A stretch of 64,000 nucleotides of DNA, taken from positions 1,178,001 to 1,242,000 of the forward strand of contig CAWATZ010000003.1 of NCBI GenBank assembly GCA_963784995.1, read 5' to 3'. Source of the stretch: CAWATZ01 sp963784995 (GTDB lineage: Bacteria; Planctomycetota; Planctomycetia; Gemmatales; Gemmataceae). The translations under genes were made by a program, and so were the position numbers. The notes below the pieces were generated by a model. The model had not been told where the DNA came from. It ran no database searches and was given only the letters and a program-made list of their open reading frames with translations. Shown here piece after piece: positions 51,940 through 62,765 of the stretch (the stretch's first letter is position 1; each line of letters opens with the position of its first letter).

Positions 51940-53880
51940 CTATTTGTCCGTCTCAGGTGCATCCGTCACCTTGATCGTCATCTTCTGGGTCTGAGACAAA
52001 TGCACGTTCGTCGCCTGACCGCCGATCTCGATAACCAGATCCCCATCGAGCTGCACTTGCAGCTCCAGGTGATCAAGTTGGCCCCGCTGCCGGTCGAACC
52101 AGTATGCGCCGCTGGTTTGCTGGGAGTTGATCTTGATCTGCTTGAGCTGGAACGGCAAGCCCGGGGCCGCCGGACCAGCTTCCTTGGCCTTCACGGCCAC
52201 GTGGATCCCAACCTTGCTCAGCTTGCCATCCAGCCCCTCGTAGGTGTACGTCGCCCTGTGCCGCCACTGGCCGAGAGGACCGAGATCGACAATACTTTCC
52301 CGGTTCCAGGTGTCGCCCTTCCTCACTTCCTTGTCGGGGACGACGGCCAAGGGTGAGGTTTGATCGAACAACGCGCTCAGGGTTTTCTCGCTGAGGACCT
52401 GCTCCAGCACCGGCTTCCACTGTGGATTGAGCTTGTTCAGCTTGTCGAACAACGCCTTCCGACCTTCCACTTTGGTGATCTTCCCGTCCTTCGTGTTCAG
52501 GGTGACGGTGAACTCGGAATCCTTCAGAGCGCCGAAGAACTCGGCCAGCGGATTGTTGCCCTGGCCCTGGGCCTTGGTGGAGTCGAAGCTCATTTTCTGC
52601 TCGCCGAGTTCGATGTCCGCAGCCACCCGTTCCGTCTTCAGGCGGAAGGTCCAGGTGCCGTCGGCATCTTGCTCCAGCGGGGTCCAGCGGAACAGCCAGG
52701 TCTGCTTCTGGGTCTGGTTGACGTCCTGGTTCTGGACCTTCATCTTTTGCTCCGTGATCGTGATCATTTTCTGGAAGAAGGGCTTGCCCTTCTCGAACCG
52801 CCAGCGGAGCCGAACGCCCTCAGGCTGTCGGGCCTTGAGTCGGTCAAGGTCTTGTCGCAGCCATGCGATCTCTTCTTCCAGCAAATTCAGCCGGTTTTGC
52901 AGGCGAAAGTCCTGACGTCGAAGTTGCTCCAGGTCGTCGGCAAGAAGCGGCCGCTTCGTCTCGGCTTCGTTTCTTCCCTTCGCTTCCGTCTGATCCGGAG
53001 CGTTGGCGGCCAGGGCGCGATGGCCCAGCACGCCCGCTCCGGAGCCGATCAGACTCAGAAGCAACAGAACGCCGGCCGTGAGTTTCAATCGAGTCAGAAA
53101 CATGGTATGAATGACTCCTTGAGCCAGGGCGACCGCTTGAGCTGAGAAGCCGGCGATTCTGCTCCCCGCCGCGCTCCATTGCCCGGCCCGCAGCGTGGTT
53201 TGCATCAGGATGTCCGGCACCGCGGCCCGTGCAGACAGTTCACCGGCCAGCAGGGCCGCGGACACGGCGAAACCGCGCCGGGCCAGCCGGGTGCGCAGCA
53301 GCATCCGGGCCCGGGTCAGCCGGGTCGAGAGCGTGCCCTTGGGACAACCGAGCTGCCGGGCGGCCTCATCGTAGCCCTTGCCTTCCAGGTAGCAAAGCAC
53401 CACGGGAACGCGGTACTTCTCCGGCAGCCGGCTCAACTCCTCCGTGAGGATGCCCGGTAACTCGGTATCCGCTAGATCAGGGGGCTGTTCCACGGCCGCG
53501 ATCTGCTGAAGATCGAGCCCCGTTTGTTCCCGCACCGCACGCCTGGCTCCGGTGCAGCGGGCCCGCAGGGCGACACGCGAGGCCACCCGATGCAACCAGC
53601 TGCCGACGGCTTCGCGCTTGCCGATCGAGCCGGCCTTGCGCACCAGCACCAGGAACGTTGCCTGGAACGCATCCTCGGCCGCGGCGGCGTCGGGCAGCAG
53701 CCGCCGGCAGACGCTCCAGACCATCGCGCCGTGCCGCCAGACGAGCAGCTCGAACGCGGCGCTGTCGTGGCCGGCGACGAACCGTTCCAGCAGCTGATCA
53801 TCGCTGACGCCGGCCTCGCCCTCCGGGGTGAGGACGTGGCGCAGATAGCGAAGGACCGGCTGCAGCGGACCGTGGGTCAT
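51940..53880 (-). CDS. membrane-anchored ECF sigma factor with extracytoplasmic domain
   Basis: A 646-residue fusion. Residues about 25-210 are an ECF sigma factor. Region 2 is DQLLERFVAGHDSAAFELLV and AAAEDAFQATFLVLVRKAGS; region 4 is LPEKYRVPVVLCYLEGKGYD with EAARQLGCPKGTLSTRLTRA. A transmembrane helix follows (LKLTAGVLLLLSLIGSGAG, about residues 270-290). Next comes a coiled coil (LLADDLEQLRRQDFRLQNRL) and a C-terminal beta-rich domain of about 300 residues (WLFRWTPLEQDADGTWTFRL). This would put the DNA-binding part inside and a sensing part outside the membrane. This fused sigma type appears in planctomycetes; the signal is unknown. It diverges from the prepilin peptidase gene. Confidence 0.9.
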   Translation of the reverse strand: MTHGPLQPVLRYLRHVLTPEGEAGVSDDQLLERFVAGHDSAAFELLVWRHGAMVWSVCRRLLPDAAAAEDAFQATFLVLVRKAGSIGKREAVGSWLHRVASRVALRARCTGARRAVREQTGLDLQQIAAVEQPPDLADTELPGILTEELSRLPEKYRVPVVLCYLEGKGYDEAARQLGCPKGTLSTRLTRARMLLRTRLARRGFAVSAALLAGELSARAAVPDILMQTTLRAGQWSAAGSRIAGFSAQAVALAQGVIHTMFLTRLKLTAGVLLLLSLIGSGAGVLGHRALAANAPDQTEAKGRNEAETKRPLLADDLEQLRRQDFRLQNRLNLLEEEIAWLRQDLDRLKARQPEGVRLRWRFEKGKPFFQKMITITEQKMKVQNQDVNQTQKQTWLFRWTPLEQDADGTWTFRLKTERVAADIELGEQKMSFDSTKAQGQGNNPLAEFFGALKDSEFTVTLNTKDGKITKVEGRKALFDKLNKLNPQWKPVLEQVLSEKTLSALFDQTSPLAVVPDKEVRKGDTWNRESIVDLGPLGQWRHRATYTYEGLDGKLSKVGIHVAVKAKEAGPAAPGLPFQLKQIKINSQQTSGAYWFDRQRGQLDHLELQVQLDGDLVIEIGGQATNVHLSQTQKMTIKVTDAPETDK

Positions 53881-54058
53881 GCTTGGGTCTCCTGTGCCAG
53901 GGATGCCTCTACCTTATAAGAGACCGCAGGGGGACGTGCGCATTTTCTTTCTTTCCGGGTATCCGCCAACTCACCCGCCCTACTCTTGCGATCGGCTCGC
54001 TCCACTTCTACAGTGAAATGGCCCACTCTCCGCAAACGATCGTCTGGAGTCCGGTTGG

Positions 54059-55147
54059 ATGTTCGGCTGGTTCATGCTGGTCTGGATGCTGCTGCTGCTG
54101 TTCCTGGTGGGCAGCTGCATCGGCAGTTTCCTCAACGTCTGCATCGCCCGGCTGCCGGCCGGCAAGAGCCTCTTCTGGCCGCCGTCGCACTGCGGCCAGT
54201 GTGCGACTCCGATCCGCTCGCAGGACAATTTGCCGCTGCTAAGTTACTGGCTGCTGGGCGGCCGCTGCCGGGCCTGCGGGGCCCCCTTCTCGATGCGTTA
54301 CTTCTGGGTGGAACTGACCACCGGCCTGGCCTTCGTGCTGCTGTTCTTCCTCGAGATTGGGCTGAACGTCCACCACCTGAGCAGCTTCGGGCACGGCGGC
54401 TACTGGTATCTGGGTCTGCTCCCCGACAATGCGATCCCCTTCCTCGTGGTTCATCTGGTCGCGTTCTGCCTGCTGCTGGCGGCCTATTGCTGCGACCTGG
54501 AACACAAACGCGTTCCCGCATCAATCGTCGGAGTGGGCCTGCTTCTGGCCCTCGTGGCGGGCGGGCTCTTTCCCTGGCCCTGGCCGGACCTCCAGACAGA
54601 GATCGACCATTCGGGTCAGCAGCTCTGGCCCTTCTGGGGACCGTTGCCCGATTGGCTCCCGCCCGGCAGCTCGCAACTGGGGCTGGTCAACGTCCTCGTC
54701 GGCGCCCTGGCCGGCGGTCTGCTCGCCGCACTCCTCCGGCTGGCCTTGCTTCGCGGCTCACTCCTGCAGGCACTCCATCACGGCGACGTCGGCCTGTGTC
54801 TGCTCGGCGGCGCGTTTCTGGGCTGGCAGCCGGTCCTGACCGCCCTCGTCTTCGCCACCGGCACCGCGCTGCTCCTGGCGCTCCTGTCCAGCAAGGCCCG
54901 GCGATCGCTCGGGTCCTTGCTGAGTCTGTTGCTCGGTCCCGGTCTGCTCGGGGTCTGGCTGGGCTGGTCCTGGCTGGGCGCGGCCCTGTACCGATTGCTC
55001 TTCGCTCCGGTCGGGCTCGCCTGCATTGCCGCGGGCCTAGTCCTTGGTTTCGGGCCGCTGCTCGCATGGCTCGGCTCGCCGCCCGCGGCCCCGGACCGAC
55101 TTCGCGAAAGTGCGTCTACCAGCACCGAGACAACGTCGGTATCATGA
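54059..55147 (+). CDS. prepilin peptidase (A24 family)
   Basis: A 362-residue membrane protein with about eight hydrophobic helices. The N-terminal A24 domain opens SCIGSFLNVCIARLPAGKSL and has two C-x-x-C pairs (HCGQCATPI, RCRACGAPF), the zinc-binding cytoplasmic loop of PilD-type enzymes. The two catalytic aspartates are found in YCCDLEHKRVP and HHGDVGLCLLGGAFLG. It would cut leaders of type IV prepilin-like proteins such as the DUF1559 protein at 947-1711, and N-methylate them. The C-terminal 70 residues are extra helices beyond the usual 250-290. The stop lies 45 nt from the CobW start. Confidence 0.9.
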   Translation: MFGWFMLVWMLLLLFLVGSCIGSFLNVCIARLPAGKSLFWPPSHCGQCATPIRSQDNLPLLSYWLLGGRCRACGAPFSMRYFWVELTTGLAFVLLFFLEIGLNVHHLSSFGHGGYWYLGLLPDNAIPFLVVHLVAFCLLLAAYCCDLEHKRVPASIVGVGLLLALVAGGLFPWPWPDLQTEIDHSGQQLWPFWGPLPDWLPPGSSQLGLVNVLVGALAGGLLAALLRLALLRGSLLQALHHGDVGLCLLGGAFLGWQPVLTALVFATGTALLLALLSSKARRSLGSLLSLLLGPGLLGVWLGWSWLGAALYRLLFAPVGLACIAAGLVLGFGPLLAWLGSPPAAPDRLRESASTSTETTSVS

Positions 55148-55191
55148 AGTTGTACCGCAACGCCTTCGACAGTGAGCAGGAGTTTCCTGAC

Positions 55192-56535
55192 ATGAGCACG
55201 ACGAGCAAGCGAGTGCCTGTCACCGTGCTGACCGGGTTTCTGGGCGCCGGCAAGACCACGCTGCTGAACTACATCCTGACGGCGCAGCACGGCAAGCGCA
55301 TCGCCGTCATCGAGAACGAGTTCGGCGAGGTCGGCGTGGACCAGGGACTGGTGATCGGGGCCGAGGAAGAAATCTTCGAGATGAACAACGGCTGCATCTG
55401 CTGCACCGTGCGCGGCGACCTGATCCGCATCCTCGGCAACCTCATGAAACGCCGCGACCGCTTCGATTACGTCCTCATCGAAACCACCGGCCTGGCCGAC
55501 CCCGGCCCCGTCGCTCAGACCTTCTTCGCCGATGACGAGATGAAGGAGAAATTGCTGCTGGACGCCATTGTCACCGTGGTCGATTGCAAGCACGTATCGC
55601 TCCACCTGGAGGACAGCAAGGAGTGCCAGGAGCAGATCGCCTTTGCGGACGTGATCCTGCTCAACAAGATCGATCTGGTCGCTGCCGACGAGGTGAACGA
55701 GCTGGAGATGCGCATCCGGAGCATGAACCCCAGCGCCCGCATCCAGCGGACCCAGAACGCCCTGGTCGATCTCGACCGCATCCTCGACATCGGCAGCTTT
55801 GACCTCGACCGCGCCTTGCAGGTTGATCCCGAGTTCTTGCATCCGGAATATCCCTTCGAGTGGGCCGGCGTCTTTGCCCTGGAGCCGGGTGTGTACGAGT
55901 ACCGCTTTCAGAAGGCCGCTTCTCCGACGATGGACGCCGTGGTGCTGCCGACGACCGCGGCCAGCGATGCCGGGCTGGATCGGGTCTTGCTTGATGCCGT
56001 GGTCGCTTTCTCCGGCAAACGGCAGCTGCTGGCTGGTGGAAATGCGGTGCCGATCGGCAAGCAGCGGACTTCGTTTCAGCTGGAGGCTGTTCCGGCGACG
56101 TTCCCTCTCCCCATCGACAAAGCCGGTGCCTACGCCTTCTTCACCCAGCACTGCCCGCACGAGGTGGAGGCAGCGCTGCTTGGACCGGCCGGCAAGGTCA
56201 AGCCGGTGAAGGACAGGCATTATCACCATCACCACCATCAAGAGAAGATCACCTCGGTGGGGATCACCACGCCGGGCGACCTCGACCCCGACAGGCTGAA
56301 CGAGTGGCTGCGCGAGGTGCTGATGACGCAGGGGCCGGACATCTTTCGGATGAAGGGCATCCTGAGCGTCAAGGACAGTCCCAGGCGGTTTATCTTCCAG
56401 GGCGTTCACATGCAGTTCGACGGCCGGGAAGATCGGCCCTGGGGGAACGAGCCGCGCCACAATGCGCTGGTGTTCATTGGCCGCAACCTGGACCGGAACA
56501 AGCTCAACGAGGGCTTCCGCAAATGTTTGGCGTAG
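55192..56535 (+). CDS. CobW/COG0523 GTPase, metal chaperone
   Basis: A 447-residue G3E GTPase. The P-loop is GFLGAGKTTLLN, the switch ENEFGEVGVDQGL, the metal-binding C-x-C-C in NNGCICCTVRGDL, and the base-specificity motif LNKIDLV. A His-rich stretch (HYHHHHH) at about residues 345-350, typical of zinc or cobalt chaperones, precedes the CobW C-terminal domain (LNEWLREVLMTQGPDIFRMK, then HNALVFIGRNLDRNKL). AGGAG lies before the ATG. It is likely to load zinc into a client enzyme in the cytoplasm. The 3' end overlaps a WD40 gene by 13 nt, so the two are co-translated and probably work together. Confidence 0.93.
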   Translation: MSTTSKRVPVTVLTGFLGAGKTTLLNYILTAQHGKRIAVIENEFGEVGVDQGLVIGAEEEIFEMNNGCICCTVRGDLIRILGNLMKRRDRFDYVLIETTGLADPGPVAQTFFADDEMKEKLLLDAIVTVVDCKHVSLHLEDSKECQEQIAFADVILLNKIDLVAADEVNELEMRIRSMNPSARIQRTQNALVDLDRILDIGSFDLDRALQVDPEFLHPEYPFEWAGVFALEPGVYEYRFQKAASPTMDAVVLPTTAASDAGLDRVLLDAVVAFSGKRQLLAGGNAVPIGKQRTSFQLEAVPATFPLPIDKAGAYAFFTQHCPHEVEAALLGPAGKVKPVKDRHYHHHHHQEKITSVGITTPGDLDPDRLNEWLREVLMTQGPDIFRMKGILSVKDSPRRFIFQGVHMQFDGREDRPWGNEPRHNALVFIGRNLDRNKLNEGFRKCLA

Positions 56536-57560
56536 AATCGCGTTCAGGCAAACAATTCGTGCCGCGCTGGGATGGTTCACTGGGCGATCACGTCATCAGC
56601 CTGGCCTGGTCGCCGGATCGGCGTTTGCTGGGGGCCGCCTCCGTCAGCGGGCCGATCACCCTGTTTTCCTCGACCAACGGCCAGCGGCAGCAGGAACTGG
56701 CCGGCCACGGCTTCGGCACCACCATGATCGCCTGGCACCCGAGCAACCCCCAGAAGCTGGCCAGTGCCGGGCAGGATGGCCTGGTCAAGCTCTGGGACTT
56801 GCAGGGCTTTCCGGGCAGTTGCGTGGACCTCAAGGGCGGCGCGGCCTGGGTAGAGCGCATCGCCTGGTCCGGCGCGGGCAGTTTCCTGGTGTCCGCGGCC
56901 GGGAAGAAGCTGCGCCTGTGGGACGGCGCCGGCCAGCTGAAACGCGAGTTTCCGGATCATCCAAGCACGATCACTGATGTGAAGTGGCGGCCGGGTGGGG
57001 TGGAGCTGGCCTCGGCGGCGTACGGCAAGCTGCAGATCTGGAACCCGGACAAGCCCGAGCCGCTGCACGTCTTTGAGTGGAAGGGCTCGATGCTGGTCCT
57101 GGCGTGGAGCCCGGATGGGCGGTACGTGGCCACGGGGGACCAGGATTCCACGGTGCATTTCTGGATCGTCAAGACCGGCCGGGATTTGCAGATGTCGGGC
57201 TATCCGACCAAGGTCCGCGAGCTGTCCTGGGACCACAAGGGCCACTACCTGGCCACCGGCGGCGGACCGATTCCCTGCGTCTGGGACTGCACCGGCAAGG
57301 GACCGGAAGGGACCACGCCGCTGATGTTCAAGGGACACCAGGACACGCTGTCGGCCCTGGTCTTCCAGCACCGGGGACCGCTCTTGGCCTCGGGAGGGCA
57401 GGACGGGCAGGTGAATCTCTGGCAGCCGGGAAAGGGAGAGGAGCCGCTGGCGACGACGGAACTGAACAGCCCGATCTCGCAGCTGGTGTGGTCTCCGGAC
57501 GATCAGAACCTGGCGGTGGGGACCGATGCGGGACAGGTGGTGGTGCTGGGGTTGGGGTGA
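56523..57560 (+). CDS. WD40 protein coupled to the CobW GTPase
   Basis: A 345-residue cytoplasmic WD40 protein with no signal peptide. It starts MFGVESRSGKQFVPRWDGSL; its ATG lies inside the last codons of the CobW gene. About seven blades follow (ISLAWSPDRRLLGAASVSG, LVLAWSPDGRYVATGDQDS, LSALVFQHRGPLLASGGQDG). The blade ends carry WD-like dipeptides (LWDLQG, IWNPDK, FWIVKT). The genomic pairing of a COG0523 GTPase with a WD40 protein suggests a scaffold for metal delivery; this is inferred only from the overlap. The stop precedes a family 4 palindrome. Confidence 0.88.
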   Translation: MFGVESRSGKQFVPRWDGSLGDHVISLAWSPDRRLLGAASVSGPITLFSSTNGQRQQELAGHGFGTTMIAWHPSNPQKLASAGQDGLVKLWDLQGFPGSCVDLKGGAAWVERIAWSGAGSFLVSAAGKKLRLWDGAGQLKREFPDHPSTITDVKWRPGGVELASAAYGKLQIWNPDKPEPLHVFEWKGSMLVLAWSPDGRYVATGDQDSTVHFWIVKTGRDLQMSGYPTKVRELSWDHKGHYLATGGGPIPCVWDCTGKGPEGTTPLMFKGHQDTLSALVFQHRGPLLASGGQDGQVNLWQPGKGEEPLATTELNSPISQLVWSPDDQNLAVGTDAGQVVVLGLG

Positions 57561-57601
57561 TTGTTGGTTGCGTTTCAGCAAATGTCCGCGCCTCGCCTGT
57601 T

Positions 57602-57706
57602 CCCAGGGCGATGCCCTGGGCTATCGTGTTGCGCCCCTTCGGGGCGAAGGACCTGGTTTTCCGCCCCGAAGGGGCGCAACAGAATAGCCCAGGGCATCGC
57701 CCTGGG
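57602..57706. repeat. family 4 inverted repeat between convergent genes
   Basis: 45-bp arms (57602-57646 and 57662-57706) with about two mismatches. They contain CCCAGGGC.GCCCTGGG and GCGCCCCTTCGGGGCG. It lies between the WD40 stop and the convergent TPR-like gene, so it may also stop transcription in both directions. Confidence 0.92.
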
Positions 57707-57760
57707 TAGGGGGACGATGGCACCATTACCTTTTACGAATCGCAGCGAAATAAACCCTAC

Positions 57761-58634
57761 CTACCGCTTCGGGGGGTACACCTTGATGGTGGTCATTTCC
57801 CCGGCCTCGACGCTGCTGGGCACGTTGGTGGCGACGCCGCGGACGGTGTAGGTGAACGGCCCGGGGGTCCGGCGGAGTTTCCTGTCCTCACCCGGCTTCA
57901 GGGTGTAGGACACCCCACCGAGATCGATGGTCACCGGGGCGGTCCAGGTATTGTACAGGCGACACCCAGCCGATTTTCTCGGTGGGCTTGGCCGAATCCT
58001 GCTGGACGCCGGAACCGGACGTCCCGGAAGTGCTGGCCAGCTGCCGCGTCTCCGTCTCGAGGTCGCCGGCGCGGTCCCGATCCGCCTGGGCGGCCGTGCG
58101 CCGGCCGAGATCGGCCAGCAGCCGGGCGCGCTCCCGATCGGCGCGAGCCGTTTCCTCCAGGATCGTGCCGAGGTTGCGGTCCTTCAACTCCTTGCGGACC
58201 CCCAGTTCCTGCTCGCAGAAAAGGATCAGGGTACTGAGGTCGCCCAGGGCCTGTTCCCGCTTCCCCAGTGCTTCCAGTGCGGCTGCCCGGCCGCGATGGG
58301 CTTCCAGCAGACAGTTCCGGCAGGCGGTAGTCTGGTCAAACTCCTCGATCAACCGGGTGCAGGTGGCAACTGCCAGGGCATGCTCATTCAGTTTGCGATA
58401 GCACTCCGCCAGCGGAAGGTAGATCTCGGCGCAGTCGCCCATGCCCATCCGGATGGCCTCGTTGTAGGAGGCGGCGGCCTCGCGGTACTTTTGCTGTTCC
58501 CGCAGCTTTTCCGCCTGGACGAAGTGCTGCCGGGCGGCCAGGGGGTAAGAATCGACCGACTTGCCGGCCCAAACCGGACAAGGGGCCAGCAGTACACTCA
58601 GCAGTCCAGCAATCAAGAGAAGCCTGCGAGACAT
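57761..58634 (-). CDS. secreted TPR-like protein, one frameshift
   Basis: About 291 codons. Signal peptide: LLLIAGLLSVLLAPCPVWAG. Three TPR-like helix pairs follow (ARQHFVQAEKLREQQKYREA, AASYNEAIRMGMGDCAEIYL, ALEALGKREQALGDLSTLIL). A long charged helix comes next (ARADRERARLLADLGRRTAA). Near 57960 the frame shifts; the other frame gives RLYNTWTAPVTIDLGGVSYT, LKPGEDRKLRRTPGPFTYTV and ends EAGEMTTIKVYPPKR at 57761. This small C-terminal beta domain completes the protein, so an indel is likely. Role unknown, probably periplasmic scaffold or binding. Confidence 0.8.
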
Positions 58635-58790
58635 GAACGATCTCCGCGCCCCGTTCCACCTCCGAAAGGTTAGACCCTCCTACTCACCATGTCATTATCT
58701 TGCAGGGTCCGCTTTCTCCGCAAGAACATCTTGCACGGTCCGGGCGGATGATCCTCCCGAGATGGAAGGTTTTAGCGACTGGAGGGAGAT

Positions 58791-59165
58791 TTACGAGGCC
58801 AGCGACCGCACGTCAAAGGGAAACGGCAGCAACTGGCTCATGCGGAAGCAGGCGGTCTCGGCGGTGAGGTCGGCGAGGATCACCTCCACGTCGCCAGCCA
58901 GCTCCCAGAGCAGCTGCCGGCACGCCCCACAGGGAGGGGTGGGCGTGGGGCTGTCGGCGACCACGGCGACGCAGCGATAGCCCTTGCAGCCCTCGGAGAC
59001 GCCCTTGAACAGGGCGCACCGCTCGGCACAGATGGTCAGCCCATAGCTGGCGTTCTCGACGTTGCAGCCGGTGATGATCCGGCCATCCTCGGCCAGCAGG
59101 GCGGCCCCGACCAGGAAGTGCGAGTAGGGGGCATGGGCCCGCAGCCGGACCGCCCGGGCGGTCAT
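58791..59165 (-). CDS. cdd: cytidine deaminase
   Basis: A 124-residue cytidine deaminase, which converts cytidine and deoxycytidine to uridine forms. Visible are APYSHFLVGAALLAEDGRI, CNVENASYGLTICAERCAL (zinc Cys and catalytic Glu in C-A-E) and PPCGACRQLLWE (two more zinc Cys). Length is slightly below the usual 130; the first helix seems to lack about 8 residues, so an indel near 59165 cannot be excluded. It lies downstream of a nucleoside transporter on the same strand (161-nt gap with a palindrome), together forming a pyrimidine salvage unit. Confidence 0.93.
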   Translation of the reverse strand: MTARAVRLRAHAPYSHFLVGAALLAEDGRIITGCNVENASYGLTICAERCALFKGVSEGCKGYRCVAVVADSPTPTPPCGACRQLLWELAGDVEVILADLTAETACFRMSQLLPFPFDVRSLAS

Positions 59166-59226
59166 CGAAGTAATTGCTCAGGGGGTTTTGACGGTCAACT
59201 TCGGTAGAGATGCCTGCCTGCCGCCG

Positions 59227-59290
59227 CTGTAGGGAACGCCCTCCGTGGCGTTCCGGCCTGACGGAACGCCACGGAGGGCGTTCCCTACAG
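59227..59290. repeat. palindromic repeat, family 1
   Basis: 29-bp perfect arms (59227-59255 and 59262-59290), loop GCCTGA. Between the transporter and cytidine deaminase genes, both on the minus strand. Confidence 0.93.
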
Positions 59291-59326
59291 AACCGATTCC
59301 CGGAAGTCACGACAGTCCTCCAGGGT

Positions 59327-60742
59327 TCAGAGCAAGAGGCTTGCCAGGGCGGCGTTGATCAGCGTCACCAGGAAGCCGACCAGCAGCGCCCAGCCGCCCA
59401 GCCGGGCCAGGTCGCCGCGCCGCGATGGGGCCAGCGCTCCGATGCCGCCGATCTGAATGCCGATCGAGGCGACGTTGGCAAAACCCGTCAGGGCGTACGT
59501 CGCCAGGACCCGGCTGCCAGGCCTGAGTGTGTCGTACATCTTCGCATACTCGGTGTAAGCGACAAACTCGTTGGCCGCCAGCTTCAGTCCCAGCAGTTCG
59601 CCGACGTGGAAGGTGTCGGCCGACTCCACGCCCAGCAGACAGGCGACCGGGCTGAACAGCAGGCCCAGCAACCGGGCCAGGGTCCACTCGGGATTGAGCA
59701 GGCCCACCAGGTAATCGAACAGGGCGATGAAGGCCAGGAAGGCGATCAGCATGGCCGCGATGTTAATGGCCAGCCGCATGCCGTCCGAGGCCCCGGACGC
59801 GGCCGCGTCAATCACGTTGACGTGGGTGTGTTCCACCGGGGCCTTCACCTCACCCAGCGTCAGCGGCTTGCCGGTTTCGGGCAGCAGCATCTTGGACAGG
59901 TAGAGGCTGCACGGCGAGGCCATGACGCTGGTGGCCAGGATGCCGACCGGGTCGGCCCCCATGTCAATGTAGACCGCGAGCAGCCCACCCGAGACGTGCG
60001 CCATGCCGCCGACCATCAGCGCCAGCAGCTCCGACTGCGTCATGCCCTCGACGTAGGGTTTGACGATCAGCGGCGCCTCGGTCTGGCCCATGACGACGTT
60101 GGCCGACACCGACAGGGTCTCGGCCCCGCTGGTGCGCATCAGGAAGGTCATGATCCAGGCCATGCCGCGCACGACCCACTGCAGGATGCCCAGGTAATAC
60201 AGTACGGTGAAGAACGAGGCCACGAAGATGACGGTCGGCAGGGCTGTGCAGACGAACACGACCCCGTTGCCCTTGCCGTGGACGGCGTTCATCGCCTCGG
60301 GTCTGGCCAGCGGACCGAAGACAAACTCCGAGCCCTTCCGGGTGAATTCCAGGAACTGTTTCGCGACCTGCCCAAGCCAGTTGAACGTCTCGTAGCCGGG
60401 CCGGCGGCCGAAGACCTCCAGCTTGAGGATGAACAGGGCCAGCAGCAGCTGGAGGAACATGCCCCAGAGGATGGTCTTGCGGTTGATCGCCCGGGGCGCC
60501 CGGCAGAACGCCAGGGGAATGAGCAGGAAGGCACACAGTCCCATGCCGGCCCGAATCCGTGGATGGATGGCCTCGCGACCCAGGAAGGCAGCCGTGCCCA
60601 GGACCAGGACCAGGGCGAGCAGGCCCACGGTCCAGGAGCGCGGCACCGGTTCAGGGACCGGCGGCCGGGCCGGCTCGGGTGAGGCCAGCGGCGGCGGCTC
60701 GGGAGACGGGACGGGCCTGGCCGCCTGGATACTGCTTTCCAT
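59327..60742 (-). CDS. nupC: concentrative nucleoside transporter (CNT/NupC family)
   Basis: A 471-residue inner-membrane transporter with about ten helices. Family marks are GVVFVCTALPTVIFVASFFT, VVMGQTEAPLIVKPYVEGMT (the conserved G-Q-T-E-A-P-L-x-x-x-P), MVGGMAHVSGGLLAVYIDMG, and the late helix YALTGFANVASIGIQIGGIG, which resembles the substrate-binding G-F-x-N-x-x-S motif. It should import nucleosides with Na+ or H+. The first 45 residues form a Pro-rich cytoplasmic tail. ATG 60742 is chosen because the earlier frame is Gly/Pro-rich and lacks family features. Upstream of cdd on the same strand. Confidence 0.93.
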   Translation of the reverse strand: MESSIQAARPVPSPEPPPLASPEPARPPVPEPVPRSWTVGLLALVLVLGTAAFLGREAIHPRIRAGMGLCAFLLIPLAFCRAPRAINRKTILWGMFLQLLLALFILKLEVFGRRPGYETFNWLGQVAKQFLEFTRKGSEFVFGPLARPEAMNAVHGKGNGVVFVCTALPTVIFVASFFTVLYYLGILQWVVRGMAWIMTFLMRTSGAETLSVSANVVMGQTEAPLIVKPYVEGMTQSELLALMVGGMAHVSGGLLAVYIDMGADPVGILATSVMASPCSLYLSKMLLPETGKPLTLGEVKAPVEHTHVNVIDAAASGASDGMRLAINIAAMLIAFLAFIALFDYLVGLLNPEWTLARLLGLLFSPVACLLGVESADTFHVGELLGLKLAANEFVAYTEYAKMYDTLRPGSRVLATYALTGFANVASIGIQIGGIGALAPSRRGDLARLGGWALLVGFLVTLINAALASLLL

Positions 60743-60972
60743 CGTTGCTTGTTCCTTGACGTTCGCACCGAGCAGGGCCAACCAGGAAGGCACGCTGCCC
60801 TGTCTGGTTGTATGGCTCCTGATGGCGGCTGGCTGCTCGATTCGGCAACGGAGCAGACCATTGCCAACGGTTGTCGGGGGGTTCGCGAAAGGCCGGCCCC
60901 GCGGTACAATGACTTCTCGACGTTCGCCATCCGCGATGGCCGAGTCGAGCCATCCACCCGAAAGGTGCAACC

Positions 60973-62477
<1,505 letters not shown>

Positions 62478-62531
62478 GGCCGCGGAAGCTGTGCTGCCCG
62501 CTGCTGGACCGGCTGGTATAACAAGTCGGGA

Positions 62532-62603
62532 GGGACGGAAGCTCAATGGTCGAGCAGGAGTCTCATAAACTCTTGGAAGTGGGTCCGATTCCCACCCGTC
62601 CCA
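62532..62603 (+). tRNA. tRNA with CAU anticodon (Met or Ile2)
   Basis: A cloverleaf can be drawn by hand. The acceptor stem is GGGACGG/CCGTCCC (7 bp), the D stem GCTC/GAGC, the anticodon stem GGAGT/ACTCT with loop CTCATAA, the variable loop 5 nt, the T stem GTGGG/CCCAC with loop TCCGATT, and the discriminator A. The anticodon is CAT. Oddities: the T loop has C where T55 is nearly invariant, and the D loop is short. CCA is not encoded. It lies 160 nt before an integrase gene, so its 3' half is a candidate attachment site. Confidence 0.8.
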
Positions 62604-62765
62604 TTGTCTTGCAAAGTCCTGGCCAGGTAGGCAATCACCAGGATGCTCATCTAACCTTGGATTGATAAGGGGTATTCCGTCCCAGGAAGTCTTCTGACAT
62701 TTCCACACGTCCGCTTTTCGAGTACAAACAGGAGTACAAACAAACGGTCCTGGGAGGGTCGAGCG

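Noticed and set aside
59210..60682. A 490-codon open frame on the plus strand
   Set aside because: Antisense to the nucleoside transporter and running through a palindrome; Gln/His/Asp-rich composition without a fold.
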